A stretch of 57,483 nt of DNA from Verrucomicrobiota bacterium (GCA_030605125.1 JAUWBD010000005.1:1-57483), one strand, 5' to 3'; positions 27,049 to 36,477 are shown, numbered from the stretch's first letter. Notes: generated by a model not told the origin, from the sequence alone. Program-made: numbers and translations.

Positions 27049-28095
27049 ATGCTTCCATTCCTGCTGAGCCTCGTCTCCGCTTATGTCCTGTGCTGGCCCG
27101 CGGCCTGTCTGTTACGGCGCTGCGGCGTGATCGACCGGCCGAACGCCCGCTCCTCGCATACGGAGCCCACGGTGCGTGGAGGCGGAGTGGCGATCATCGT
27201 CACGATCCTCGGCGGGCTGTGCGTGCTGGGGGCGGGCGCCGAAAACGAGCTGGTCGGCCGGCAGGCCTGGGTGTTGGCGGCGGGGGTGCTGTTGCTCGCG
27301 CTCGTCTCTTTCATCGACGACCTGCGCTCGGTCGGCGCGGCCAGCCGCTTCGGTTGCCACGGCGCGGTGGCGATCGCTCTCCTTTGGGTGTTGGGCGTGC
27401 CGGACACGGGACTGACGGGCGTGGCGGCGACCGTGGCGGGTGGCGCGCTGTGCGTGGTGGGTTTTTTGTGGGTGGCCGGCTACACCAACGCGTTTAATTT
27501 CATGGATGGCATCAACGGCTTGGCGGCCGGGCAGGCCACGCTGGGGGGGCTCGGCACCGCGGGCTTGGCGCTGGCGGCGGGGCTGCCCGTCTCGCATCCG
27601 GTGGTGGTGCTTTCCTTGGTCGCCGCCGGCGCCGCGGCCGGGTTTTTGCCGCACAATTTTCCCCGCGCCCGGATGTTCATGGGGGATGTGAGCAGCGCTC
27701 CGCTGGGCTGCCTGCTCGCGGCCCTGGGGTGGTGGCTGGCCAACTCGGCGGGTTGGCTCTGGCTCGTGCCGGTGGGCTTGCTGCACGCGAACTTCGTCTT
27801 GGACACGGGCGTCACGCTCGTGCGCCGGGTCGTGCGCGGAGAGCGTTGGCACGAGGCGCACCGGGAGCATTTTTATCAGCGGCTGATCCGTTCGGGGAAG
27901 AGCCACGCGTTTGTGAGCGGCTGGGAGCTGGGCTTGCAGGGGGCGGTGGCGCTCGTGGTGATCGGCGCCGCGCGGCTGCAGAGCGTGGTCGGCTGGGGTG
28001 TGGCGGTGGGCTTTGTGATCGCGCTTTGGGGCGTCTTCTTTGTTTTTGCCGAGCGCCGGTTCCGGGCGGTCGCCGCCCCGGAGTCCCGCCGCTGA
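27049..28095 (+). CDS. WecA/MraY-like polyprenyl-phosphate sugar-1-phosphate transferase
   Basis: 348 aa with about ten membrane segments. Conserved motifs are in place: SFIDDLRS (Asp pair at residues 90-91), NAFNFMDGINGLA (147-159), HNFPRARMFMGDVSS, and HREHFYQRL near the end. The enzyme moves a HexNAc-1-phosphate from UDP onto undecaprenyl phosphate, starting a lipid-linked glycan. A second, unrelated initiating transferase occurs at 36.5 kb. A small hairpin (28082-28102) overlaps the stop. Confidence 0.92.
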   Translation: MLPFLLSLVSAYVLCWPAACLLRRCGVIDRPNARSSHTEPTVRGGGVAIIVTILGGLCVLGAGAENELVGRQAWVLAAGVLLLALVSFIDDLRSVGAASRFGCHGAVAIALLWVLGVPDTGLTGVAATVAGGALCVVGFLWVAGYTNAFNFMDGINGLAAGQATLGGLGTAGLALAAGLPVSHPVVVLSLVAAGAAAGFLPHNFPRARMFMGDVSSAPLGCLLAALGWWLANSAGWLWLVPVGLLHANFVLDTGVTLVRRVVRGERWHEAHREHFYQRLIRSGKSHAFVSGWELGLQGAVALVVIGAARLQSVVGWGVAVGFVIALWGVFFVFAERRFRAVAAPESRR

Positions 28096-28134
28096 CGGGA
28101 CTGGCAGGTCCTTTTTCTCTTCAATCGCTCGTTC

Positions 28135-28398
28135 ATGTCTTCCGCGCCTGATCTTCTCCGTCTCGTAAACCAAGTGCTCGCGAACAAGCGGCGGCCCGCG
28201 GTCGCGCGTCTTCCGTCGGAGACGAGGCTGCGCGAGGATCTCGGGTTTGATTCGCTGGATCTGGCGGAGCTCACCGTGCGGATCGAGGAGGCGCACGGGG
28301 TGGATGTTTTTGAGAAGGGCGTGCTGCGCACGGCGGGGGAGATCGAGGCGCGGCTGGGGCGTGCGGCATGCGCCGACGCGCGGCAGTCGGAGGATTGA
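28135..28398 (+). CDS. Acyl carrier protein
   Basis: 87 aa. The LREDLGFDSLDLAELTVRIEEAHGV stretch is the ACP phosphopantetheine site; Ser40 in GFDSLD would carry the arm. The C-terminal helix is shorter and more charged than in the housekeeping ACP, suggesting a dedicated carrier. It is followed, after a repeat, by an AMP-dependent ligase and later an SDR, so it probably carries an acyl group for glycan modification. Confidence 0.88.
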   Translation: MSSAPDLLRLVNQVLANKRRPAVARLPSETRLREDLGFDSLDLAELTVRIEEAHGVDVFEKGVLRTAGEIEARLGRAACADARQSED

Positions 28399-28422
28399 TT
28401 TCATTCGCTCGTCGATTCGGGC

Positions 28423-28530
28423 TTCTCAACGCGAAGATCGCCAAGGTCCGCGAAGAACAAGCGAGTTCAGAATCAGGACCGTGCACTTTCTGGCCGGGCC
28501 TTTTCTTCGCGTGTCTTCGCGGGAAAATTC
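28423..28530. repeat. Degenerate copy of the 102-bp 'acgcgaagac' repeat
   Basis: Contains caacgcgaagatcgccaagg, tccgcgaagaacaagcgagt and later cttcgcgtgtcttcgcggga; clearly related to the two near-identical copies at 41606-41707 and 41918-42019, with a different centre. Confidence 0.6.
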
Positions 28531-28536
28531 GCAGGC

Positions 28537-28588
28537 GGCGAGCCGAGTCTCGCCGTCGAAAGCGGTGCCGAGGCACCGCACTCCAAAG
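28537..28588. repeat. Two-hairpin palindromic repeat, copy 4 (reverse orientation)
   Basis: GGCGAGCCGAGTCTCGCC, spacer GTCGAAA, then GCGGTGCCGAGGCACCGC and ACTCCAAAG. The inner stem uses GGT/ACC where other copies use GAA/TTC, GGA/TCC or GGC/GCC. Confidence 0.85.
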
Positions 28589-28645
28589 GGGGATGCGGAC
28601 AACGGCGGCTCGACTTCCGCCACGCGGCTATCTCGATAGCCGCCC

Positions 28646-29884
28646 ATGCAAGACCTCTTCTTTCACGATCCGGCGAGGGGGGAGCGCATCTCCTACGCCG
28701 ATTTGTGGAGCGAGGTCTCGGCGCCGGAGGTCGCGCAGGCTCCGCTGGTCCGGCCGGGCACGGCGGGGGAGGCGGTGCGTGCGATCGCGAAGGCGGTGCT
28801 GCTGCGGCGGGCGCTCACCTTGTTTGACTCGGATTTCAGCGACGCGGAGTCGGCCGCGCTGGGCGGCACGGCGGCGGCCTTGGCGGCGCGAGGCCATGGG
28901 CGCGGCGTGCCGGAGCGCGATTTGGCGGCGGCGCTCGAGGCCGCGCGGCGCGAGCCGGGGTTTCGGCTCACGCTGTTTACCTCGGGCACGACCGGGCGGC
29001 CGAAGAAGGTGACGCACGATCTGGCCGGGCTCACCCGGATGCTGCGGGTGTCCTCGCGCCACGTCGCCAGCGTGTGGGGGCTCGCCTACAATCCGACGCA
29101 TATCGCGGGCGTGCAGGTGGTGTTGCAGGCGCTGTTTAATCGCAATCCGCTCGTGCACCTTTTCCAGGCTGCGCCGGAGCGGGTGGTGGAGTGGGTGCGG
29201 GAGGCGGGCGTCACCCATCTCTCCGCGACGCCGAGTTTTTATCGGTTGCTGCTGCCGCAGGCGACGGTCCTGGGTTCGGTGCGGGCCGTGACGCTCGGAG
29301 GAGAGCGGGCCGGCGCCGGGCTGCTGGCGGAGCTGGCAAAACTGTTTCCGGCGGCTCGGATCCGAAACCTCTACGCCTCGACCGAGGCGGGCACGCTTTT
29401 CGAGGCGGAGGGAGAATGGTTTGTCGTGCCGGAGGCGCTGCGCGACCGGGTGCGGATCGAGGAGGGCGGGCTGACGGTGCACCGCTCGCTGCTGGGCACG
29501 CTGGATGGCGGCGAGGATGGCGGCGAATGGTTTGCCACGGGCGATCTCGTGGAGCGCGCTTCGGGGGAGCCGCTGCGGTTTCGGGTGCTCGGGCGGGAGC
29601 AGGAAGGGGTGAGCGTGGGCGGGCACAAGGTGAACCCGGCGGAGGTGGAGGAGGTGCTGACGCGGTGCCCGGGCGTGCGCGAGGCGCGCGTGTTTGGGCG
29701 GGCGAACTCTGTCTTGGGGCAGATCCTCTGCGCGGAGGTGGTGGCCGGGGCGGGCTTCGCCGAGGCCGAGGCGAGGGCGTGGTTGGCCGAGCGCTTGCAG
29801 CCGGTGAAGGTGCCGCGCGTGTTCAAGGTGGTGCCGGCCATTCGGCGCACGCGCACGGGCAAGGTGGCGCGGGGGGCGCCGTGA
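28646..29884 (+). CDS. AMP-dependent acyl ligase (short form)
   Basis: 412 aa. LFTSGTTGRPKKVTHD (about residues 108-123) is the AMP-binding P-loop; LYASTEAGTLF is the A5-type motif, WFATGDLVER the A7 Asp, and VGGHKVNPAEVEEVL the hinge and A8 region, ending with RTRTGKVARG including the A10 Lys. The N-terminal domain is about 100 residues shorter than in full acyl-CoA synthetases. Adjacent ACP and SDR genes suggest it loads an acid onto ACP or CoA for an N- or O-acyl group on the glycan. Confidence 0.85.
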   Translation: MQDLFFHDPARGERISYADLWSEVSAPEVAQAPLVRPGTAGEAVRAIAKAVLLRRALTLFDSDFSDAESAALGGTAAALAARGHGRGVPERDLAAALEAARREPGFRLTLFTSGTTGRPKKVTHDLAGLTRMLRVSSRHVASVWGLAYNPTHIAGVQVVLQALFNRNPLVHLFQAAPERVVEWVREAGVTHLSATPSFYRLLLPQATVLGSVRAVTLGGERAGAGLLAELAKLFPAARIRNLYASTEAGTLFEAEGEWFVVPEALRDRVRIEEGGLTVHRSLLGTLDGGEDGGEWFATGDLVERASGEPLRFRVLGREQEGVSVGGHKVNPAEVEEVLTRCPGVREARVFGRANSVLGQILCAEVVAGAGFAEAEARAWLAERLQPVKVPRVFKVVPAIRRTRTGKVARGAP

Positions 29885-30390
29885 TGAGGGGGCGTGGGCG
29901 ATGCGTCGCAGGTCGCATGTCGTCAGGGCGAAAATCGAATGCTCGCGCCGAGGCGCGCGGTGACGACTTCCGGCTTTGGACCCAGGACTTGGAGGCGCGG
30001 GGAGTGGTCGTTTGACAGGGGCTCGCGGACGTTCTCTGCGAAAGTAGCTCAGTTTTACCGAGCCCCCACGGTTCGTGGTCTCCGTCTTGGCAACGTGGAT
30101 AACGTGACGCTCTTGGCGTCCGTGACCAAGCATATGGGAACGGTGGAAACCGTCCTGCTGCAGCCTGGGCGCGTGGAATTTGGGCGAGCATTTCTGGCGG
30201 TGCATCCATAGCGATTTCCCTCGTGGGGGCGCCGGCCTTCTGGCCGGCCGGCGATCGGATCGCTTGGGAGCTGGAAGCTTCCGCTGCTTTGGGCGCGTGC
30301 CGGCGCGCGCGTGTTTCCGAGGCCCCTTCTCGTTCAAAAATGTGCGTGTGTTTTAGGCCAACAGCGGTGCCAAATTTCGTCCGTCACCCC
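29885..30390. other. Intergenic region, no supported gene
   Basis: About 500 bp. Short open frames exist on both strands but have no conserved character and overlap each other. A GC hairpin GCCGGCC-TTCT-GGCCGGC lies at 30231-30248 without a T-run. A TTGACA hexamer at 30012-30017 has no good -10 partner. Confidence 0.45.
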
Positions 30391-31119
30391 ATGTCCAAAA
30401 ACATCCTCGTCACCGGAGTTTCGCGCGGGCTCGGCCTCGCCATCGCGCGGGCGGTCTTGGAGGCGGGCTGGTCTCTCTTCGGCGTGAGCCGCACCCGCTC
30501 GCCGGAGTTTGATTCGCTCGCCGCGGCGCATCCCGGGCGCGTGCATTTTTTCGCCCACGATCTGGCCGATGCCGACGGCGTGCGCACGCGCGTGTTTAAG
30601 GAATTCGTGGGACTCGACACGCCCCTGCACGGCTTCGTGAACAACGCCGCGGTGGCCTACGACGACCTCGTCACCAACCTCGAGCTCGAGCGACTGGAGG
30701 CGATGTATGCGGTGAACGTTTTCGCGCCGATGATGGCGACGCGGCAGGCGATCCGGAACATGCTGCTGCACGGCGGGGGCGGCTCCATCGTGCATGTCTC
30801 CTCGATCAGCGCGCATACCGGCTACAAGGGCCTCGCGATGTATGCCTCGACCAAGGGCGCGCTGGAGGCGTTTTCCAAAAACACCGCGCGCGAGTGGGGC
30901 GAGCGAGGCATCCGCTCAAATTGTGTCGTGGCGGGATTCATGGAGACCGACATGAGCGGCGCCCTGGGAGAAGAGCAGCGCCGCCGCATCTTCGAGCGCA
31001 CGGCGCTCAAGCGACCCGTAGCGCTGGAATCCGTCGCGGCCACCTGCGTGTTTTTGCTAGGGGGGGAATCTTGCTCGATCACCGGGCAAAACGTGGTTGT
31101 GGATTCCGGGGTGTTTTGA
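30391..31119 (+). CDS. SDR-family oxidoreductase (FabG-like)
   Basis: 242 aa from ATG 30391 (the open frame starts earlier without support). TGVSRGLGLAIA is the NADP(H)-binding loop, FVNNAAVAY the NNAA motif, HVSSISAHTG gives Ser, and MYASTKGALE gives YxxxK. The C-terminus ITGQNVVVDSG is typical of 3-oxoacyl-ACP reductases. With the ACP and AMP ligase next to it, reduction of a 3-ketoacyl or similar acyl-ACP is the most likely role, although a sugar-related substrate is possible. Confidence 0.85.
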   Translation: MSKNILVTGVSRGLGLAIARAVLEAGWSLFGVSRTRSPEFDSLAAAHPGRVHFFAHDLADADGVRTRVFKEFVGLDTPLHGFVNNAAVAYDDLVTNLELERLEAMYAVNVFAPMMATRQAIRNMLLHGGGGSIVHVSSISAHTGYKGLAMYASTKGALEAFSKNTAREWGERGIRSNCVVAGFMETDMSGALGEEQRRRIFERTALKRPVALESVAATCVFLLGGESCSITGQNVVVDSGVF

Positions 31120-31134
31120 ACAGTTGGTAAAAGC

Positions 31135-31767
31135 ATGAAGCAACTGATTATCATCGGGGCCGGCGGCCTCGGGCGGGAGGTCTTGGCTTGGGCGCGGGAA
31201 TCGGCGGGGCACGGGGTGAACTGGGTGATCAAGGGCTTCCTCGACGACAATCTCGACGCGTTTGGTGGACGTCGTGTGCCGGCGCCCTTGCTGGGACGGC
31301 TGGCGGACCATCGGCCGGCGCCCGACGAGGTGTTTGTTTGCGCAATCGGCGCGCCGTCGGTGCGCCGTAGGTGTTGCGAGCAGATCGAGGCGCGTGGCGG
31401 GGCGCTGATCACGCTGGTGCATCGCACGGCGGTGCTGGGCGACGAGGTGCGGATCGGCGCGGGCTCGATCCTTTGCCCCTATACGGTGGTCTCGGGCTAC
31501 AATCGCATCGGCAAAGGGGTGGTGATCAACATGCACTCCACGGTGGATCACGACGCCCAGATCGGCGATTGGGTGCAGATCAACTGCCACTGCGACATCA
31601 CGGCGGACGTGCAGGTGGAGGAAGAAGTCTGGTTCAGCAGTCATGTCGCGGTGGCGCCGCGCCTGCGCATCGGGAAGCGGGCCTATCTGGGAATCGGGGC
31701 GGCGGTCTTGCGCGACGTGGAGGCCGATGAAAAGGTGTTTGGCGTGCCGGCGCGTCGCGTCGAGTGA
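31135..31767 (+). CDS. PglD/NeuD-like sugar O/N-acyltransferase
   Basis: 210 aa. The N-terminal Rossmann-like part starts LIIIGAGGLGREVLAWARE, as in PglD/NeuD, and is followed from about residue 90 by hexapeptide repeats of a left-handed beta helix (VLGDEVRIGAGSILCPYTVV, IGKGVVINMHSTVDHDAQIG, NCHCDITADVQVEEEVWFSS). The conserved His of the active site is in STVDHD. PglD puts an acetyl on the 4-amino group of UDP-bacillosamine. Context with aminotransferase and dehydratase genes makes that the best guess; another acyl donor is possible. Confidence 0.85.
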   Translation: MKQLIIIGAGGLGREVLAWARESAGHGVNWVIKGFLDDNLDAFGGRRVPAPLLGRLADHRPAPDEVFVCAIGAPSVRRRCCEQIEARGGALITLVHRTAVLGDEVRIGAGSILCPYTVVSGYNRIGKGVVINMHSTVDHDAQIGDWVQINCHCDITADVQVEEEVWFSSHVAVAPRLRIGKRAYLGIGAAVLRDVEADEKVFGVPARRVE

Positions 31768-31769
31768 CC

Positions 31770-31791
31770 GGGGCGCAAGCCCCCCTTTTTT
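31770..31791 (+). terminator. Small terminator or attenuator hairpin
   Basis: GGGGC-GCAA-GCCCC followed by CC and six T, located between the acetyltransferase stop and the ATG of the EpsI-like gene (31793). The stem is only 5 bp, so termination may be partial. Confidence 0.5.
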
Positions 31792-31792
31792 G

Positions 31793-32530
31793 ATGAAGCC
31801 TGGAAAAATCGCGATGATCGCCGTGGCGGCGCTGGTGTTGACCAGCGGCTTGGCGATGCAGTTTCTGCATGTGCCGAACGTGAAGGACGGCCAGCTCGGC
31901 GGCGGTGTGGCCTCCGGCCAGCTCGCGCAGGTCTTGCCGATGCAGGCGGGCCCATGGACCGGGGCGGACGAGCCCCTCGGCCCCAACGAATCGGTGAGCG
32001 ACGCGGCCTCTCGCATCCTCAACTTCGACGACTACGTCTTCCGCACCTTCCGCTCGGGCGGGCGCTCGATCAGCGTCTATATCGCCTACTGGGCGCCGGG
32101 GCGGATGCCGACGCACAAGGTGGCCTCGCATACGCCGGATCGCTGCTGGGTGGAGAACGGCTGGACGATTCGAGACGCGCGTTTTGGCGTGCCGGTGGAG
32201 GCCGCAGGCTCCGATTTTAAGCGCGGCGAGTGGCGCCTCTTTCATCCTCCCGGCTCCACGCGCGACCAGTTTGTCGTGTATTGGCACCTGGTGGGCGACG
32301 AGCTCTACGACTACGGCGCGCGGCTCAACACCAAGCCGCATCCGGTGAAGTGGGTGCGCGATTCGCTGGCCTACGCGATGAAGGGCAGCGAGGGGCAATA
32401 TTTTATTCGTCTCACGAGCGACCAGCCGATCGAAGACTTCTTCAAGGACCCCTCGTTGTCGGAGCTCTGGCGTGCGCTGGGAAAACTGGGCTTGGCCAAT
32501 CCGCCCGGCGGCGTCGCGCCCGGCGCGTAA
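31793..32530 (+). CDS. epsI: EpsI family protein (exosortase-associated, DUF3485)
   Basis: 245 aa from ATG 31793. An N-terminal membrane anchor (residues 6-24) is followed by a periplasmic domain with the family's HxPDxCW pattern (HTPDRCW, residues 113-119, then VENGW), WRLFHPPGSTRDQFVVYWHLVGD and a C-terminal region near SLAYAMKGSEGQYFIRLTS. EpsI proteins work with exosortases in EPS-linked protein sorting or export, but no exosortase gene is in this window. Confidence 0.85.
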   Translation: MKPGKIAMIAVAALVLTSGLAMQFLHVPNVKDGQLGGGVASGQLAQVLPMQAGPWTGADEPLGPNESVSDAASRILNFDDYVFRTFRSGGRSISVYIAYWAPGRMPTHKVASHTPDRCWVENGWTIRDARFGVPVEAAGSDFKRGEWRLFHPPGSTRDQFVVYWHLVGDELYDYGARLNTKPHPVKWVRDSLAYAMKGSEGQYFIRLTSDQPIEDFFKDPSLSELWRALGKLGLANPPGGVAPGA

Positions 32531-32541
32531 GAAGCGGTGCG

Positions 32542-34791
32542 ATGAAGGAGCCCATACGTCACCTGACTCTTGAACGGGCCGGGCAATGGAAATTTGGAGT
32601 GCGGCGCCTCGGCGCCGCCTTGGACTCTCCGCCTGAAAGCGGAGCCGAGGCTCCGCACTCCAAAGGCTCGGCCGCGCGGGCGCTTGGCTGGGGGGCGGTC
32701 GCCTGGCTGTCGGCCTTGGCGGGCGCTCTATCGGCGAGCCCTGAACGGCAGATCCCGCATGAGCGGCTGCGCGATCAGATGGCCGGCGGGCCCGCGCCGC
32801 TGCTCGAACGTTGGTTTATCCCCACCGAGCTCGGCCACGAGCCGGGTCTGCCCCCGCCGGAGCCGGGACCACGTGCTTTTCGGAGTCGCAGACTATGGGC
32901 GAGCGATCGACACGATGGAGGCGAGTGGGCCGCGAAAAATCAGCTCATTTGGGAGGGGCAGCAGTTTTCCCATAATCTGAGCCGGGTTTTCCCGCCGGCT
33001 CTCTTTGACGAGCGGCCCGAGTTTTTCCCGTTGATCGGAGGGGAGCGCTGGCGGCCGGGATCGGCGGGGCCGGTGAACTGGAATCCCGATCTCGGCGAGG
33101 AGGCGGTCGCGGAGCACGCGGCCGAGGCCGCACGGCGGCACTTCGCCGCCGATCCCAAGGCCTGGTCCTTCGCGCTCGGGACCAACGACGGCCTGCGCTA
33201 CGGCGAATCGCCCGCCACGCTCCGCTGGGTGTATCCACCGCGCTACTACCGCGGCCGGCCGGACTACTCCGACCTGGTCTTCAATTTCATGAACCGCGTG
33301 GCGGAGCGGATGGCGCCGGATTATCCCGACCGCCATCTCGGCGCGCTCGCCTACTACTGGGCGGAGCAGGTGCCTTCGTTTCCCGTGCATCCGAAGGTGA
33401 TGCCCTTCCTCACCGCCGACCGCAGCCAGGGCTATGATCGCGCCTTCCTGCGCGAGGAGGAGGCCTTGCAACGGCGCTGGGCCAAGGCGGGGCCGGAGCG
33501 GCTGGGAATCTACGACTACATCTACGGCCACGGCTTTCTCGTGCCGCGCATCCACACCGCGCTGCTCGCGCGGCACCTGCGCCATGCGCGCCGGGCGGGC
33601 TTCTCCGACTATTTCGCCGAGACAAGTCCGCACTGGGGGCTCGACGGTCCCCAGCCCTGGCTGGTCGCGCAGTTGCTGCTCGATCCGGAGCAGGACGCGA
33701 AGGCTCTTTTGCGGGAATACTACACGCGGTTTTTCCGGGACGCGGCCGTTCCGATGCGGCGTTTTTTCGAACTCTGCGAGCGGCGCTGGATGACGCAGGA
33801 GGGGCCCGTCTTTTGGCTTAAGCACTACCGCAACGACAGCCAGACAAGCCTCTACCCCCCCGAGGTGCGCCGTGCCTTGCGGGCGATGCTCGACGAGGCC
33901 GCGCGCGCGGTAGCGGAGGACCCGGTGGCGCTCGCCCGCGTGCGCCTGACGAGCGAGGCTTTTCGCGTAAGCGAGCGTTACGCGGAGATGGTCGAGCGGC
34001 GCGAGGCGCTCGCCCGCGCGCTGCTCGCGGCGATGAGCCGGGAGGCGGATGGGGACCGGACACGGGTCGCGCGCCTGCGCGAGGAGGATCGCGGGGCGAG
34101 GCGTGCCTTCAAGGCGGAGCTTGCGGAGGTGCAAGCCGCGACGCCCCTGGCGCTCGGCCGGGTGCATATCGACGATGTGTTGCGCAGCGACTGGGGGCCT
34201 TCGGCGGACTGGTGGCTGGGCGGGGGCGGGAGTCGCGCGGGGGCGGCGGAGATGCTTCCGAACCCGCGTTGGATGGGGCCGTTTAGCCCCGAACTCAAAA
34301 TCGCCGGGCTGCTCTACGAGCCCGCCATGCCGGCCGGGTGGGCCTCGCGCACCGAGCCTGCGGAAGGTCTGGTGGCCGAGTGGCGGGACGACGGATCGGG
34401 ACGGGGCTTGCTCCGGCTGGAGAACGTGAAGCTTGGCGAATTCCGCACTTTCGCGCTGGTGCCGGCGACGGGCGAGGGGGTCTTTTCCCTGCCGTTTGAA
34501 GGCCGCATGAGCCCGTGGGCGCGCTTGCTCGTGCACGCGGCTTGGTTTGACGAAAATCAGCGGCGTCTGGGGCCCGCGGGCGGGGTGATCCTGCCGGCGG
34601 GCGAGTGGCGCGACGGGGTGCTGCCTCTGGCGCTTGGGGTGAAACCGCCGGAGGCGAGCGGCGTCCTCTGCGTCGTGGCCGTGCTCGATCAACAAGCCGG
34701 GGACTGGTTGGAAATCCGGCCTCCTTCGCTGCGTTGGTGGACGCACGGTGCGCGCGCGGCGGGGGTTTTCCCTGTGGAGGTTTCCCCGTAG
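32542..34791 (+). CDS. DUF4838 (alpha-glucuronidase-like) secreted protein
   Basis: 749 aa from ATG 32542. Residues 18-40 are the translated two-hairpin repeat (copy 5); a signal-like helix RALGWGAVAWLSALAGALSAS comes only afterwards. From residue 132 the family pattern is clear: NQLIWEGQQFSHNLSRVFPP, RPEFFPLIGGERW, FALGTNDGLRYGESP, ALAYYWAEQVPSFPVHPKVMP. DUF4838 is related to GH67-like glucuronidases. A segment near 32862-32925 reads better in the next frame, hinting at two compensating indels. It may trim or recycle the exopolysaccharide. Confidence 0.75.
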   Translation: MKEPIRHLTLERAGQWKFGVRRLGAALDSPPESGAEAPHSKGSAARALGWGAVAWLSALAGALSASPERQIPHERLRDQMAGGPAPLLERWFIPTELGHEPGLPPPEPGPRAFRSRRLWASDRHDGGEWAAKNQLIWEGQQFSHNLSRVFPPALFDERPEFFPLIGGERWRPGSAGPVNWNPDLGEEAVAEHAAEAARRHFAADPKAWSFALGTNDGLRYGESPATLRWVYPPRYYRGRPDYSDLVFNFMNRVAERMAPDYPDRHLGALAYYWAEQVPSFPVHPKVMPFLTADRSQGYDRAFLREEEALQRRWAKAGPERLGIYDYIYGHGFLVPRIHTALLARHLRHARRAGFSDYFAETSPHWGLDGPQPWLVAQLLLDPEQDAKALLREYYTRFFRDAAVPMRRFFELCERRWMTQEGPVFWLKHYRNDSQTSLYPPEVRRALRAMLDEAARAVAEDPVALARVRLTSEAFRVSERYAEMVERREALARALLAAMSREADGDRTRVARLREEDRGARRAFKAELAEVQAATPLALGRVHIDDVLRSDWGPSADWWLGGGGSRAGAAEMLPNPRWMGPFSPELKIAGLLYEPAMPAGWASRTEPAEGLVAEWRDDGSGRGLLRLENVKLGEFRTFALVPATGEGVFSLPFEGRMSPWARLLVHAAWFDENQRRLGPAGGVILPAGEWRDGVLPLALGVKPPEASGVLCVVAVLDQQAGDWLEIRPPSLRWWTHGARAAGVFPVEVSP
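32593..32664. repeat. Two-hairpin palindromic repeat, copy 5, inside a coding region
   Basis: Complete element with inverted ends TTTGGAGTGC and GCACTCCAAA, enclosing GCGGCGCCTCGGCGCCGC and GCGGAGCCGAGGCTCCGC. It is 72 bp (24 codons) and keeps the reading frame of the DUF4838 gene open. Confidence 0.9.
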
Positions 34792-34870
34792 GCACGCCTA
34801 GCGGTGCTTTTCCGCGCTTCGTGCTCGCACTTCTCTCCCGGAAATCACCCCATTTTATCCGACATCCCCC

Positions 34871-36004
<1,134 letters not shown>

Positions 36005-36197
36005 AAAACCGCCCGCCGCCTATCGGCCGGTTCTTTCGGGTCTTTTGACGCAAAGAACGCCACGGCCTGCGAAGAGCATACCAACACGTTTTGATTCTAA
36101 AGTGCGCAGTGGGAACCGCGGATTTCACGGATGTTCATGGATGGCAGAATCTTGAGGAGAAACTCAGTTTCACCCGTAAGCCAAATCCGGCAGTAGA

Positions 36198-36331
36198 AAC
36201 CGCAGATTACGCAGATGAGCGCAGATTTTAAGACATTGCTGACCTTGGCACGATCACCTCGGGGGAGAGTTGAGCTACCGGGGTCATTTATACTCGGAAT
36301 TTTATCTGCGCTATCTGCGTAATCTGCGGTT
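36198..36331. repeat. Inverted repeat of the 'accgcagattacgcagat' type
   Basis: Arms 36198-36230 and 36298-36331 share the core CGCAGATTACGCAGAT and its complement; the pair could form a hairpin of about 30 bp with a 67-base loop. Confidence 0.75.
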
Positions 36332-36349
36332 AACCGCCGCCGGTATTTC

Positions 36350-36403
36350 GCGGCGAGCCGAGGCTCGCTGACCAAAGCGAAGCCGAGGCTTCGCACTCCA
36401 AAG
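36350..36403. repeat. Two-hairpin palindromic repeat, copy 6 (reverse orientation)
   Basis: GCGAGCCGAGGCTCGC, then a spacer TGACCAAA, then GCGAAGCCGAGGCTTCGC and ACTCCAAAG. Confidence 0.85.
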
Positions 36404-36477
36404 GGCGCGCTTTCGTGTTTTACCCGGGTTTGTGGATTCTTTTACCTCGCCCGCTTGGCCTCTACCCTCACCCGGGC

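Larger units (their letters stand above)
36005..36477. other. Intergenic region with inverted repeats
   Basis: Contains 'aaccgcagattacgcagat' at 36198-36230 and its near-exact reverse complement at 36298-36331, about 68 bp apart, plus related stretches near 36113-36140 and a palindromic repeat at 36350-36403. No gene was supported. Confidence 0.7.

Noticed and set aside
30012-30040. TTGACA hexamer as a promoter
   Set aside because: No acceptable -10 element at the right distance.
29894-30211. 105-codon frame downstream of the AMP ligase
   Set aside because: No ribosome site, no family character and overlaps an equally long minus-strand frame; left as intergenic.
28628-30337. 569-codon minus-strand frame opposite the AMP ligase
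   Set aside because: Arg/His/Pro-rich shadow; the ligase has all adenylation motifs.
32893-34746. 617-codon minus-strand frame opposite the DUF4838 gene
   Set aside because: Arg/His/Ala-rich shadow frame without motifs; DUF4838 motifs are in the plus strand.
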